In this document: positions 38,084 to 48,828 of the stretch, piece by piece
Numbering within the stretch: the stretch's first letter is position 1
Layout of the letters: the number at the start of each line of letters is the position of its first letter
Assembly (NCBI GenBank): GCA_947625335.1
Contig: CANQNY010000002.1
Location: forward strand, 1 to 57,813
DNA from: an uncultured Clostridia bacterium
GTDB taxonomy: Bacteria > Bacillota > Clostridia > Oscillospirales > Ruminococcaceae
Length of the DNA stretch: 57,813 nt
Direction of reading: 5' to 3'
Notes under the pieces: model-generated
The model's database searches: none
Told to the model about the DNA's origin: nothing
The model's input: only the letters and a program-made list of their open reading frames with translations
Made by a program: the position numbers and the translations under genes

Positions 38084-39230
38084 TGTTGTCCTCCAAGTTC
38101 TCTGAATTTTCGGCATTCTCCGATTTCTCAATGTTCTCCGCGGCGGGCGAGCCTTTGCGGCGGCGTTTCTTTATTTCGCCGTCAATAGGCGGCGTGTTGT
38201 AACGGTACTTTTCGGGGAGAACGATCTCCTGCGTGTCGGAGAGCTTTCGTCCGCCCTTTTGAACCTGCGTTTTGTTTTTCTCAAACGAGTTTACATACTT
38301 TCTCTTCCAGTACGACAGATTATCAACAACTCTGTCAAAGCTTGAAAGCAGCGCGCTTGTTATAAGCAAGGCGAACAGAAAACTGCCCTCGGTCTGACCG
38401 AAAAATCGGAACATCATTGTAGTATAACCCAAAAATGCCCCATAAATAATCTTACCGAGTTTCTTTTCGGGAGTCCTGTAAGGCTCAGCCGCCAAAAACA
38501 CCGTCCCGAAGACCAGATAACCCGAACAAAGCTCGTAAAGCACCGACTGCCAGCCGCTTATATTCGCCCTTGGGAAAAAGAACGCCAGCGCGCCCGTCAC
38601 CGCAAGGCAGGACACCGTCGTGCAAAGGCTGCCGCTTCGCATAAGTATAAGGCACGCCCCGCAGACCAGAATTACCAGAATATACGAGGAACATATCGGC
38701 GCGGGAACAAGCCCCATGATGTTGTCCCAGACCGTTCCCGCGGGAGCTACTCCCATTTTCAGGGAATATTCCGCCGAGCGCGACAAAAGCCCGTCGAATG
38801 TCCCGAATAAGGGGTACTGTTCTCCGTATTTCGGATAATACAGCATTTCCGTGGGATAGCAGATTATCAAAAACGCCGCGGCGATAGCGGGAGGACTGAA
38901 GACAATGTTGTCCGACGCGCCGAAAAGGTGCTTTCCGACAACTATGCATATCACCGCCGACAAAGCCACCGCCCACACCGACACCGACGACGGCATCATT
39001 GCCGCCGCAGCCAATCCCCAGAACGGCACTTCAAACGCCTTTATATCATAAGGTATCCTGCGTATCTTACAGCAAACCGCGTCCGCCGCCATACACAGCG
39101 CAACGCTTAAAACGCTTACGACAACGGCTCTTGCGCCCTGCAAAAACGCCGAAAGCACCACCAGCGCCGCTAAGAATATAAGCCGTTCGAGATACGCCTT
39201 GCGCGGTTCACGCGCGACAAAGTTCAACAT
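38070..39230 (-). CDS. RnfD-like membrane protein, divergent
   Basis: GKHLFGASDNIVFSPPAIAAAFLIICYPTEM; LCSGYLVFGTVFLAAEPYRTPEKKLGKIIYGAFLGYTTMMFRFFG. Confidence 0.8.
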   Translation of the reverse strand: MLNFVAREPRKAYLERLIFLAALVVLSAFLQGARAVVVSVLSVALCMAADAVCCKIRRIPYDIKAFEVPFWGLAAAAMMPSSVSVWAVALSAVICIVVGKHLFGASDNIVFSPPAIAAAFLIICYPTEMLYYPKYGEQYPLFGTFDGLLSRSAEYSLKMGVAPAGTVWDNIMGLVPAPICSSYILVILVCGACLILMRSGSLCTTVSCLAVTGALAFFFPRANISGWQSVLYELCSGYLVFGTVFLAAEPYRTPEKKLGKIIYGAFLGYTTMMFRFFGQTEGSFLFALLITSALLSSFDRVVDNLSYWKRKYVNSFEKNKTQVQKGGRKLSDTQEIVLPEKYRYNTPPIDGEIKKRRRKGSPAAENIEKSENAENSENLEDNNEKQ

Positions 39231-39233
39231 TTT

Positions 39234-39896
39234 TTAAGAAGTTCCTTTCAATGCGGAATTCGCAGCTTTCATATCCGCCGCTTTCATAAGCGCAGTCCCC
39301 GCGACCAGCACGTTTGCGCCCGCCGTCCTGCACAACGCGGCAGTTTTTTCGTTTACGCCGCCGTCGACCTCGATGTCAACCGAAAAGCTATTTTTTTCGG
39401 CGAATTCCCTTGCTTTTTCAATTTTCGGCAGCATTTCGGGGATAAATCCCTGCCCGCCGTACCCCGGCTCTACCGTCATAATAAGCAGCATATCGCAAAG
39501 CGGAAGATACGAAAACGCCTGCTCTACGGGAGTGCCGGGCTTTACGGCAAGCGCGGATTTTTTCCCAAGAGCGCGAATTCGCTTTAAACAAGCCGTAACG
39601 TCGCAGTCGCTTTCGATATGTATATCTATAATATCCGCGCCCGCCTCGGCGAAAAATTCAATCTGCCGAGTGGGATCTTCTACCATAAGGTGCGCGTCTA
39701 TCGGGATATCCGTCGCTTTCCGCACCCATTTCAGCACGGGCGCGCCGTAGGTTATCTGTTCGACAAAACGCCCGTCCATAACGTCGAAATGTATCATATC
39801 AACGTCCGCCTCGGCGCATTTTCCGACTTCAGCCGAAAGATTTCCCAAATCGGCGGCAAGAACCGACGCCGCTGTTATAATTTCCATATTATGCAA
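39234..39896 (-). CDS. rpe: Ribulose-phosphate 3-epimerase
   Basis: ITAASVLAADLGNL; MIHFDVMDGRFVEQITYG; IDAHLMVEDP; MTVEPGYGGQGFI; EVDGGVNEKT. Confidence 0.96.
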   Translation of the reverse strand: MHNMEIITAASVLAADLGNLSAEVGKCAEADVDMIHFDVMDGRFVEQITYGAPVLKWVRKATDIPIDAHLMVEDPTRQIEFFAEAGADIIDIHIESDCDVTACLKRIRALGKKSALAVKPGTPVEQAFSYLPLCDMLLIMTVEPGYGGQGFIPEMLPKIEKAREFAEKNSFSVDIEVDGGVNEKTAALCRTAGANVLVAGTALMKAADMKAANSALKGTS

Positions 39897-39957
39897 GTCC
39901 TTTTTAACGCTTTTATCCGCTGAACGGATAAATTATCCTAAAACACCATACATATAT

Positions 39958-39986
39958 ATTTTATAATAAATATCTCATTAAGTCAA
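39958..39986 (-). promoter_or_regulatory. Putative sigma-70 promoter of rpe / Rnf-like cluster
   Basis: Minus strand TTGACT-N17-TAAAAT. Confidence 0.6.
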
Positions 39987-40091
39987 GGAGCATTTTGGAT
40001 TTTTTGCCGATTTTTTGTCAAGTGCGTGAAAATGTTCCAAACAAAGCGAAAAAAACTAAAGATATTTGTGTATTTTTCTTTAAGGTTTGTC

Positions 40092-40120
40092 TTGCAAAAT
40101 GTTGAAATTTGATGTATAAT
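40092..40120 (+). promoter_or_regulatory. Putative sigma-70 promoter of guaB
   Basis: TTGCAA-N17-TATAAT. Confidence 0.6.
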
Positions 40121-40142
40121 AACAATAAATACATAAATTTAA

Positions 40143-41627
<1,485 letters not shown>

Positions 41628-41679
41628 CTGCACGTTAATATCTACAAGTTTTTGGTAAATATTTTGTGCAGTATTGCGC

Positions 41680-41709
41680 TTGACAATGCACCGACAAATT
41701 ATATATAAT
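41680..41709 (+). promoter_or_regulatory. Putative sigma-70 promoter
   Basis: TTGACA-N18-TATAAT upstream of 41764. Confidence 0.6.
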
Positions 41710-41763
41710 ATAGGAAAGGAAATTGTTTCCTTAAAACGCTTAAATTACGGAGGTGCATTAACT

Positions 41764-42243
41764 ATGCAAAAATCTACAACAAGTTCATTCGACAAGAGCA
41801 AACTTCAAAAACCCCTCATTCTGCTCACAAGCGCAATTCTGGCGGCGGTGTTTATGACAATATCGCTGGGAAACATCTTTTTGCCTTATTCGGGCTACTT
41901 TGCCGCAACGGATATTATTCGGTATTTGCTGGCGGTTGTTGTGAATACCCTGATGATTTCGGGCTGCGCGGCTTTCTTCGCGAACATAGGAAAATTCACG
42001 TTTGCGGAATATGTCAAATGGGCGACAGCAAGCAGCGTATTTTTCCATTTTGTCCTCGCTGTGCGTGACGCGGTGGGTATTATGGACTTCGCATATTTCA
42101 CCACGACATTCGCGCCCGGACTTCGCGGAACGCTCATTACAAGGCTGCCGGTGACGATAATCTGCATGGCGGCTGCTATCGGATTGGGCGTGCTGCTGAC
42201 AAGACATCTTAACCGCACGGGGACTAAGGAGGAGGTAATATAA
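41764..42243 (+). CDS. Hypothetical multi-TM membrane protein
   Basis: About four hydrophobic segments; start MQKSTTSSFDKSKLQKP with aaattacggaggtg upstream. Confidence 0.7.
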   Translation: MQKSTTSSFDKSKLQKPLILLTSAILAAVFMTISLGNIFLPYSGYFAATDIIRYLLAVVVNTLMISGCAAFFANIGKFTFAEYVKWATASSVFFHFVLAVRDAVGIMDFAYFTTTFAPGLRGTLITRLPVTIICMAAAIGLGVLLTRHLNRTGTKEEVI

Positions 42244-42752
42244 TGCTTACAAGAAAAATTATAAATGCGGCTGAAAAGGCTATGCCCGTTGAACAGCAAT
42301 TCCGCGATTCTGTTTACGATTTTTATGCGCCGAGAAAAAACAGACTTATCATGGGATTTATGCTGGGCGTGTTTTTCACGCTGACGAGCATTGTGCTGTG
42401 TTATTGTACGCTTGCATCCTACATCGGAGAATTTGTTTTATGCGCAATATCCGCAGCTTTGGCAATGTCGTTTTGCGGAATGTTTTTCGGCAACATAAAA
42501 CGCCCGTCATTCTTAAGATACAGCATTTCCGCAGCAATTCTGGCTCTGTTAATGCATGCGTCTTTTACAGCGTATGTTTTAGATAATTGGACGCCTGTTG
42601 AGGTTTGGCAGCAGCCGGAGGAGCTTTCCCGCGCAATAAGAAGCTTGGCAATAGACTACGCATGGCTTTTCGGAACGGCTTTGGTTCTCGCGATAACAGC
42701 AGGACTGCTTTTCAGAAGATGGTTCAGAAAAGTAAGTGCCGAACGCTCTTAA
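42243..42752 (+). CDS. Hypothetical multi-TM membrane protein
   Basis: Start overlaps preceding stop (taatg); similar size and topology to preceding gene. Confidence 0.7.
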   Translation: MLTRKIINAAEKAMPVEQQFRDSVYDFYAPRKNRLIMGFMLGVFFTLTSIVLCYCTLASYIGEFVLCAISAALAMSFCGMFFGNIKRPSFLRYSISAAILALLMHASFTAYVLDNWTPVEVWQQPEELSRAIRSLAIDYAWLFGTALVLAITAGLLFRRWFRKVSAERS

Positions 42753-42799
42753 CAACAAATTCCGCCCGCAGCGGATAATTAAAGATTGTATTTAACAAA

Positions 42800-42840
42800 A
42801 AAGGTCGCTGAACCAAAAATTCGGCGACCTTTACTTTTTT
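42800..42840 (+). terminator. Rho-independent terminator
   Basis: aaaggtcgc/gcgaccttt stem then T-run. Confidence 0.8.
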
Positions 42841-42895
42841 GCTGTGAGGAATTACGGCTTTCAGCCGTCTAACTAATGAAAAGGGGGTGAGAGCC

Positions 42896-43450
42896 TTGGA
42901 CAACGGTGCAAGTAGCTACCGCCGTTATCTTGAGGGCGACGACGAGGGAATTGTTGAGATAATCCGCGACTACAAGGACGGACTTATACTGTGGCTTTGC
43001 GGGTTTACAAACGACATTTGCAAGGCGGAGGAGCTTTGCGAGGACGCGTTTGTCAAAATTGCCGTGAAAAAGCCGAATTACAGCGGGAAATCCTCGTTTA
43101 AGACGTTTTTGTACGCGATAGCCAGAAACCTCGCGCTGGACTCTCTGCGAAAGCCGCGGAATGTTTCTCTTGACGAGGTTGCCGAGATTGCCGACCCTTC
43201 GGGGGAATACGAAAGCCTTGAAAAAGCGTATCTTCGCGAGGAACGGAAAATCGCCGTTCACAAGGCGTTGGACACGCTGAAAGCGGAATACCGCGAGGTG
43301 CTGTGGCTGATGTATTTCGAGGAGCTTTCGGGCAAGGAAATTGCCGCTGTAATGAAGAAAAGCGTGCATGCGGTGGAGGTTCTCGCCTCACGCGCGAGAA
43401 AGGCTCTGAAAGTTCAACTGGAAAAAGCCGGAATGGCAGACGATTTGTAG
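42896..43450 (+). CDS. ECF-type RNA polymerase sigma factor (probable TTG start)
   Basis: Sigma2/sigma4 domains (FKTFLYAIARNLALDSLRK; LKAEYREVLWLMYFEELSGKEIAAVMKKSVHAVEVLASRARKAL); strong SD gggggtga before TTG at 42896 (ORF track starts at GTG 42887). Confidence 0.88.
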   Translation: MDNGASSYRRYLEGDDEGIVEIIRDYKDGLILWLCGFTNDICKAEELCEDAFVKIAVKKPNYSGKSSFKTFLYAIARNLALDSLRKPRNVSLDEVAEIADPSGEYESLEKAYLREERKIAVHKALDTLKAEYREVLWLMYFEELSGKEIAAVMKKSVHAVEVLASRARKALKVQLEKAGMADDL

Positions 43451-43468
43451 CAAAGGGGGATATATATT

Positions 43469-44491
43469 ATGAAAGATTACAAAGAAATGGCGCAAAGCGT
43501 TTTGAAACGCCGCGATGAGGAGCTTGCAAGGCTCTCCAAAAAGAAAACAAGCAAAAAGGCGTTCATCATACCTGCGGCGTCGTGTGCGGCGGCGGCTGTT
43601 CTGACCGTAACGGGAATTGCCGCATACAAGGGCGGTAATTTTTTCAAGCCCGTTACTTCAAATAACGAGGCAACAAGCACTGCGGACTTGATTGAGCATG
43701 TAAGCTCGGTTTCGGGGGAATGGGCAGATGTTTCGGGGAACAATGAACCGGAGGGCGGTACAGTCTCTTATGTTGAGCCGAACACCTCAACGACCGATGC
43801 ATGGACTTCCGCATCGGGGAGCGGGGAAACAGGCTCGGAGGAAATTGCCGAGTTGCCGGGAGAACAGAATACGTCGTGGACTTTCGAAGACCCATTTCAC
43901 CGTAAGCCGTATGACGGTCAGCCCGACAAGATAGAATTCAAGGCTGCGGACGGTTTTGCCTTTGCGGACATGGCGTTTGACGAGAAGTATTTCGAGCCGC
44001 ACACTCTGGAGGAGCTTAACAACTTCTACGGCGTGAACCTTTTGACGCTTTCCGACAAATACGCCGACTGGGAGTTTTCAGCCCGTCCTTACGGGTTTTA
44101 CTACGAAGAAGGAAGCGGCGGCGGGTTGTCTTGGCGAAAAGAGCTTTCTTCCGAAAATATGGTTTGCTACAGCACGGACGACAAGCTTGTCACCGTGAGA
44201 ATGCAATTTGGGAAATTTGATATACAGCCAAAACAAGAAGTCGACGTGTCCGACGTGCCAAGAGAGGTTATAACAGACGAGTCCGGCGGGCAGGCGGTGC
44301 CGGCGTACAGCGGCACGGGGGAGCTGTATGTTCCCGAGGGCATAATAAACGGCTTTGAGGTGAAACTCTGGAAAGCCGAAAACGGCGATATGTTCGCGGA
44401 CCTTACGCACTATAACACCCATGTCGGATTATACGCTCACAACATCTCCGAAGAGGAATTTTTGGAAGACCTCAGAATGTTTACAGAATAA
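43469..44491 (+). CDS. Putative anti-sigma-like membrane-anchored protein
   Basis: Directly follows ECF sigma gene; short cytoplasmic N-term, one TM (AFIIPAASCAAAAVLTVTGIAAY), extracytoplasmic domain. Confidence 0.6.
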   Translation: MKDYKEMAQSVLKRRDEELARLSKKKTSKKAFIIPAASCAAAAVLTVTGIAAYKGGNFFKPVTSNNEATSTADLIEHVSSVSGEWADVSGNNEPEGGTVSYVEPNTSTTDAWTSASGSGETGSEEIAELPGEQNTSWTFEDPFHRKPYDGQPDKIEFKAADGFAFADMAFDEKYFEPHTLEELNNFYGVNLLTLSDKYADWEFSARPYGFYYEEGSGGGLSWRKELSSENMVCYSTDDKLVTVRMQFGKFDIQPKQEVDVSDVPREVITDESGGQAVPAYSGTGELYVPEGIINGFEVKLWKAENGDMFADLTHYNTHVGLYAHNISEEEFLEDLRMFTE

Positions 44492-44506
44492 CACTTCACA
44501 TAATTT

Positions 44507-44540
44507 AAAAGGGCTTGAAGTAATTCAAGCCCTTATTTTT
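44507..44540. terminator. Bidirectional terminator between convergent genes
   Basis: aagggcttgaa-gtaa-ttcaagccctt with flanking A and T tracts. Confidence 0.8.
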
Positions 44541-44546
44541 ATGTAT

Positions 44547-45440
44547 TTATCCAACCCGCGATTTAAGCGGTTCGGTCGTATCCAGCGACTTCATAAAATG
44601 CGTAAGCTCCACGATTTTGCCGTCCGCTTGCGTATAACCGTCGCGGTAAGACTCGTTTATCTTGTCGCGGTCCTTCTCAAACTTCGAGATAGCAGGCAGC
44701 GTCGGTCTGAACACGAAAATTCTCCCCTGCTCCTCAAGCTCCTCCATAAGAGAAACCGTCTTTTTATACCGTTCCACCCGTTTCAAGCACGCCTCCTCAA
44801 ACGCGGGATAATGCTTATACATCGAGTGAATTACCGCCTTAAACTTGCTGTAATCGGTCGGAGCGGTGTTCCTGTCGGGCTTTGTGAGAATAATCACCAG
44901 CTTGTCGCAGCCCATATCAAGCGCGTGTTCTATCGGAATGGAATCCGCTATAGACCCGTCAAGATAATGCTTGCCGTCCATTTCAACAGGTTCGCACAAC
45001 ATCGGCACCGAACAGCTTGCCTTGCAAATCGTCAGCAGCCGCTCGCAGTCCGCGTCCTCTGTAAAATACTCCGCCTCGCCTGTTTCCATACAGGTGCAGA
45101 CGTATTCCGTCGTAATGCCGCTGTTGAAATATGTATCAAAATCGAACGGAAACTGTTTATACGGGTACTCGTAAGCCATTTTATCGAGGTTTATTATCTT
45201 TTTTGAACCCCAGAACTGCCGAAAGCCGTAATAGCTTTGATTTCTGGGAACATTTATCATTCGAGCCGTGCGACCTTTTTGCCGCGAAACATAGCTCATA
45301 GCGTTGCCGCCGCCCGCCGAAACACCGATAACATACGGAAAATAAACCCCGTTTTCCATAAGACGGTCAAGCACCCCCGCGGTAAATATTCCGCGAACAG
45401 CTCCGCCCTCCAAAATAAGTCCCGTTTTCATTGCTTTCAC
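44547..45440 (-). CDS. Patatin-like phospholipase family protein
   Basis: GLILEGGAVRGIFTAGVLDRL; GVSAGGGNAMSY (GxSxG); LDGSIADSIPIEHAL (DGS). Confidence 0.93.
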   Translation of the reverse strand: MKAMKTGLILEGGAVRGIFTAGVLDRLMENGVYFPYVIGVSAGGGNAMSYVSRQKGRTARMINVPRNQSYYGFRQFWGSKKIINLDKMAYEYPYKQFPFDFDTYFNSGITTEYVCTCMETGEAEYFTEDADCERLLTICKASCSVPMLCEPVEMDGKHYLDGSIADSIPIEHALDMGCDKLVIILTKPDRNTAPTDYSKFKAVIHSMYKHYPAFEEACLKRVERYKKTVSLMEELEEQGRIFVFRPTLPAISKFEKDRDKINESYRDGYTQADGKIVELTHFMKSLDTTEPLKSRVG

Positions 45441-45560
45441 CGCCCTTTCAATAAAATCCTATTATATTCTAACACTTAATTTTAAACTTTTTGTAAACTT
45501 TTTAAAAACGCCTGCTGACAGTTAATAGTAAAATGTAAAATAAAGGACTGCTTTTTTCGG

Positions 45561-46346
45561 TTATTCTTCCTCCGTTACGATAATGGAACTTCTGTCCATT
45601 TCAATAGTCGGGGTAAGTCTGCCCGACTCGTCGTAAGCGACAGTTATAGTCACTCCCATAACGCCCCCGTGAAGTCCCGTAAAATTAAGCGGGTTCTGCG
45701 CGACAACATCATAAGTATACGCAAGCGTCATCTTCGCGGGAATTCCCTCCGTGCCTCTGAAAACAATCCTGAAACTGTCGCAGTCCTTAAACGAAAACGC
45801 CGCGCCCATATCATTGCTTACGATAACGGGATCTATTACCGAATGACGCTCGACAAATTCAGCCGCGCCGTCGCCGTCCTCGTCCGCGGGATAAACGTTC
45901 TGCGCGGCGAGAATTTTCCCGTCGAAAATACCCGCCGTAAGCGTAAGATCCTTATACCCGAAATCCGGCGATGTAGGTTCGCCGTCCTCGTCAAGACCAT
46001 TGTAAACGCTGCCCGTGAGAACAAACGTGTTGGTGTCCTCCTGCTCCAGATTATATGTAAACACGGGCGCGTAGATGATATTCTGGTAATTCGCGAGAAT
46101 TTCCGTCAAATCCTCCGCGGTTATCTGACCGCTTTCGTTGTCGTTCATGGTGTTTACTATCTGCGACAGCGTTTCATTCGCGTTTAAGTCCGAGGTGTAA
46201 ATTCGCGTGACGTACATCTGCGTGCCTTCCGCCTGCGGAATATCCCCGCAGAACACCAGATCGTGCGAATTCAGCACGAACAGCAAATACAGCACCAACG
46301 CCGCCATTACCAAAGCCACAATAACTATTCCGAGTACAATTTTCAT
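45561..46346 (-). CDS. Hypothetical membrane-anchored protein
   Basis: Single N-terminal TM and extracytoplasmic domain. Confidence 0.65.
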   Translation of the reverse strand: MKIVLGIVIVALVMAALVLYLLFVLNSHDLVFCGDIPQAEGTQMYVTRIYTSDLNANETLSQIVNTMNDNESGQITAEDLTEILANYQNIIYAPVFTYNLEQEDTNTFVLTGSVYNGLDEDGEPTSPDFGYKDLTLTAGIFDGKILAAQNVYPADEDGDGAAEFVERHSVIDPVIVSNDMGAAFSFKDCDSFRIVFRGTEGIPAKMTLAYTYDVVAQNPLNFTGLHGGVMGVTITVAYDESGRLTPTIEMDRSSIIVTEEE

Positions 46347-46355
46347 AGTAACTCC

Positions 46356-47450
46356 TTAAACACAATACAAATTTGTATCCCAATCGGGTATATACGGGTG
46401 ATGCCGCATATACAGCTTATATCTTCGGTTCATCTTGCTTATCATAAGCGGCAGGCTGAACATATCCTCGTTTCGGTGATAAAGCGCGACGTTCAGTTTC
46501 GGCTTAAAATCGGATATCGTCTTTGCCGCGCCCTCCAAAGCCTCCCGCTCTGCGCCCTCGACGTCTATTTTAATGTAAGTCGCAGGCGCGCCGCAAAGCA
46601 TGGTGTCGGTCTTCATCATCTTGACTTCCCTGTACCGCGCCGAATTCATCGGTTTTTTATCGTTTTTTACAACCTTGCTCCCCCTGCCCTTTCGCATATC
46701 GAACGTGAAAGCGGTGTCCTCGTTCCACGCCCCGCAGTTGTAGCACTCCATAAGCGCCGAACCTATCATATAAAGCCTGCGTTTCATTTTTCGGTAGCTG
46801 TAAACATTCGGCTCCATAGCGTACAGCTTTTGAAACTGCATCGACGTTTCATTAAGAAATTCAACCATAGTATCGCCGTCATACGCGCCAAGGTCGACAT
46901 ACACCTCGTCCGTGCCGATATTAAGCAGGAAGAATTTCTCCTCCGAGGGCGTTTCCACATCGCGCAGATACTTCAAATTCCCGCTAAGCTTGTACCTCAC
47001 AACCCCCTCGAACACCTCGCGCGATTTGTCGTCGGCAAGCATTTTATGTACGGTCAACATCTCGTCGCGGTGCTCTTTCGCGAACGCCAGATCGAACAGT
47101 CCCTCTCCTGCCACGGGAACATTCGGCGCGAAAAGCTCGTGCTTTTTTCCGATTTCATAAATATGCTCCATAACTTCGGGAATTTGCGAGCCAAAGCACA
47201 CCAGTATAAGAAAATCTTCCCCGAACTGCTCTTCAATCTCCGAGAGCTTTTTCACGCGATAACCGAGAAAACTGTGTCCGCGGACAAATTCATCGCTTGC
47301 CATAATATCCGCGACGGGAATTCCCCGCGCGTCAAGAACAGCCTTTATTTTCTCCGCGCCGTCACCCATGCCGTAAAGAACTACTTTTTTATCCGTGAAC
47401 TTGAGATATTCCCACAAGTCGCTGTTTATATCATCAAGAAAAAAAGCCAT
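46356..47450 (-). CDS. FkbM-family methyltransferase
   Basis: EVYVDLGAYDGDTMVEFLNE...VYAMEPN-like segment; MLCGAPATYIKIDVEGAEREALEGA. Confidence 0.88.
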   Translation of the reverse strand: MAFFLDDINSDLWEYLKFTDKKVVLYGMGDGAEKIKAVLDARGIPVADIMASDEFVRGHSFLGYRVKKLSEIEEQFGEDFLILVCFGSQIPEVMEHIYEIGKKHELFAPNVPVAGEGLFDLAFAKEHRDEMLTVHKMLADDKSREVFEGVVRYKLSGNLKYLRDVETPSEEKFFLLNIGTDEVYVDLGAYDGDTMVEFLNETSMQFQKLYAMEPNVYSYRKMKRRLYMIGSALMECYNCGAWNEDTAFTFDMRKGRGSKVVKNDKKPMNSARYREVKMMKTDTMLCGAPATYIKIDVEGAEREALEGAAKTISDFKPKLNVALYHRNEDMFSLPLMISKMNRRYKLYMRHHPYIPDWDTNLYCV

Positions 47451-47463
47451 ACCATAACTCCCT

Positions 47464-48636
47464 CTAAATTATCCCGCTTTTCTCGACTTCGCTTGTACAT
47501 TCAAGATACAGCCGAGGGGTCTCACCCGCGTCAAGACCGTATTTTTCGCAAAGAGAGCAAAATCCCTGCCAATCGGCTTTCCCGTAAAGCAAAACCATAT
47601 CCAGAACATCGCTGTACACTCCCCCGCGCCGCAGCAGCCCGTTTTTAATGTCGTCCGACAGCGGAAACTGCGAAAGCGCCTTCGCAAAGCTCTTTTTCCC
47701 GCTGAACACGCCCATTGACATAAGTCCCATAAGGTAAAACGACTCGCGCTGTTCGGCGGCGGACGGTATCATTCCCGCAAGCTTTCCGCAAAATTTCGCA
47801 TTAAGCAGCGACAGCCGCAGCGCCTCGGAATTATTGTTTTGAGTGATCTTGCGAATTCCCATAAGGCAGACCCACTCGCGCAGGTAATCAAGACCCAGTA
47901 TTACTATCGCCTGACTTATCGAGGACACCTTGTTTGCCACGCCGAAATACACCGAATTTATGAGTTTCAAAATCTCACCGCAAATTGCCGCGTCCTGTGA
48001 CAAAGCCTCAACAATATCGGAAAGTTCGGGTTCGGGCTGCGACATAAGCTGCATAGCCCTTATAATATTCGCGGGGAGCGGCTGCAATGTTTCCTCCTCG
48101 GCGGGTTTTGCGAAGAAAAAACCCTGTGCGTATGTACAGCCGAGCCGCTCGGAATATTCAAGCTCCCCGAACGTCTCAACACCGCCCGCAAGCAGCGTTT
48201 TTCCCGCGTTTTTGCAGGCACTCGCCGTCTGTTCGATAGTTATCGGGGAAGTTCTGAAATCTATTTTTACAATATCTCCCAAATCGAGGAATTTTTCCGT
48301 TTCGGGAGAATACTCGAACCCGTCGAGAACAACGGTATACCCCGCCCCGCGAAGTTCCCTCACAGCGCCCAAAACGTCCTCGTCTGACAAAAGCTGCGTT
48401 TTTACTCCGACAAGCAGTTTTTCCGCAGGCAGCAATTTCGGCGCGCCCGCCAAAAGAAGTTCTTTCGTAAAGCTTATCAAAACGCGCGCCGACCCCACAA
48501 GGCTCTCAACATCGGCGATTATCTGCGAATTATCCGCGTCTTCTGCGGGTATAGAAACGCTCTCGGCGTCGTAAACCAATTCATACGCCAAAAGTCCGCT
48601 GTTCCCGTGAAAAACGGGCTGTCTTGCCAGCAACAT
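47464..48636 (-). CDS. EAL (degenerate) + HDOD domain protein (YuxH-like)
   Basis: MLLARQPVFHGNSGLLAYELVYDAE; VLDGFEY; VKIDFR; QGFFFAKP; HDOD segment PANIIRAMQLMSQPEPELSDIVEALSQDAAICGEILKLINS. Confidence 0.88.
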   Translation of the reverse strand: MLLARQPVFHGNSGLLAYELVYDAESVSIPAEDADNSQIIADVESLVGSARVLISFTKELLLAGAPKLLPAEKLLVGVKTQLLSDEDVLGAVRELRGAGYTVVLDGFEYSPETEKFLDLGDIVKIDFRTSPITIEQTASACKNAGKTLLAGGVETFGELEYSERLGCTYAQGFFFAKPAEEETLQPLPANIIRAMQLMSQPEPELSDIVEALSQDAAICGEILKLINSVYFGVANKVSSISQAIVILGLDYLREWVCLMGIRKITQNNNSEALRLSLLNAKFCGKLAGMIPSAAEQRESFYLMGLMSMGVFSGKKSFAKALSQFPLSDDIKNGLLRRGGVYSDVLDMVLLYGKADWQGFCSLCEKYGLDAGETPRLYLECTSEVEKSGII

Positions 48637-48802
48637 TGTTGCCCCCTCCCAACTTTATGTAGCATTTTACCGAACACTAATCTCTGCACGGGCAACAATG
48701 TTGCTTTCTCCCAACATTTTGCACCATATAATCGAACACAAATCTCTGTAAGGAAATAGTGTTGCCGATAAATAAAACGTTGAATAACGCGCCGATAATT
48801 AA
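48631..48802 (-). repeat. Copy 1 of duplicated ~171 bp leader (tandem ~62 bp units), upstream of EAL/HDOD gene
   Basis: Near-identical segments to 49294-49464; GCAACAnTGTTGC palindromes centred about 48636, 48698, 48759. Confidence 0.9.
48667..48717 (-). CDS. Candidate 16-aa leader peptide MLGESNIVARAEISVR
   Basis: ATG TTG GGA GAA AGC AAC ATT GTT GCC CGT GCA GAG ATT AGT GTT CGG TAA; paralogous copy at 49330-49380 differs mostly at synonymous sites. Confidence 0.4.
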   Translation of the reverse strand: MLGESNIVARAEISVR

Positions 48803-48828
48803 GAGCCGTTATATCATAAACAAGCAAA

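Noticed and set aside
46263-47648. 461 aa plus-strand ORF
   Set aside because: Shadow ORF opposite the FkbM methyltransferase gene.
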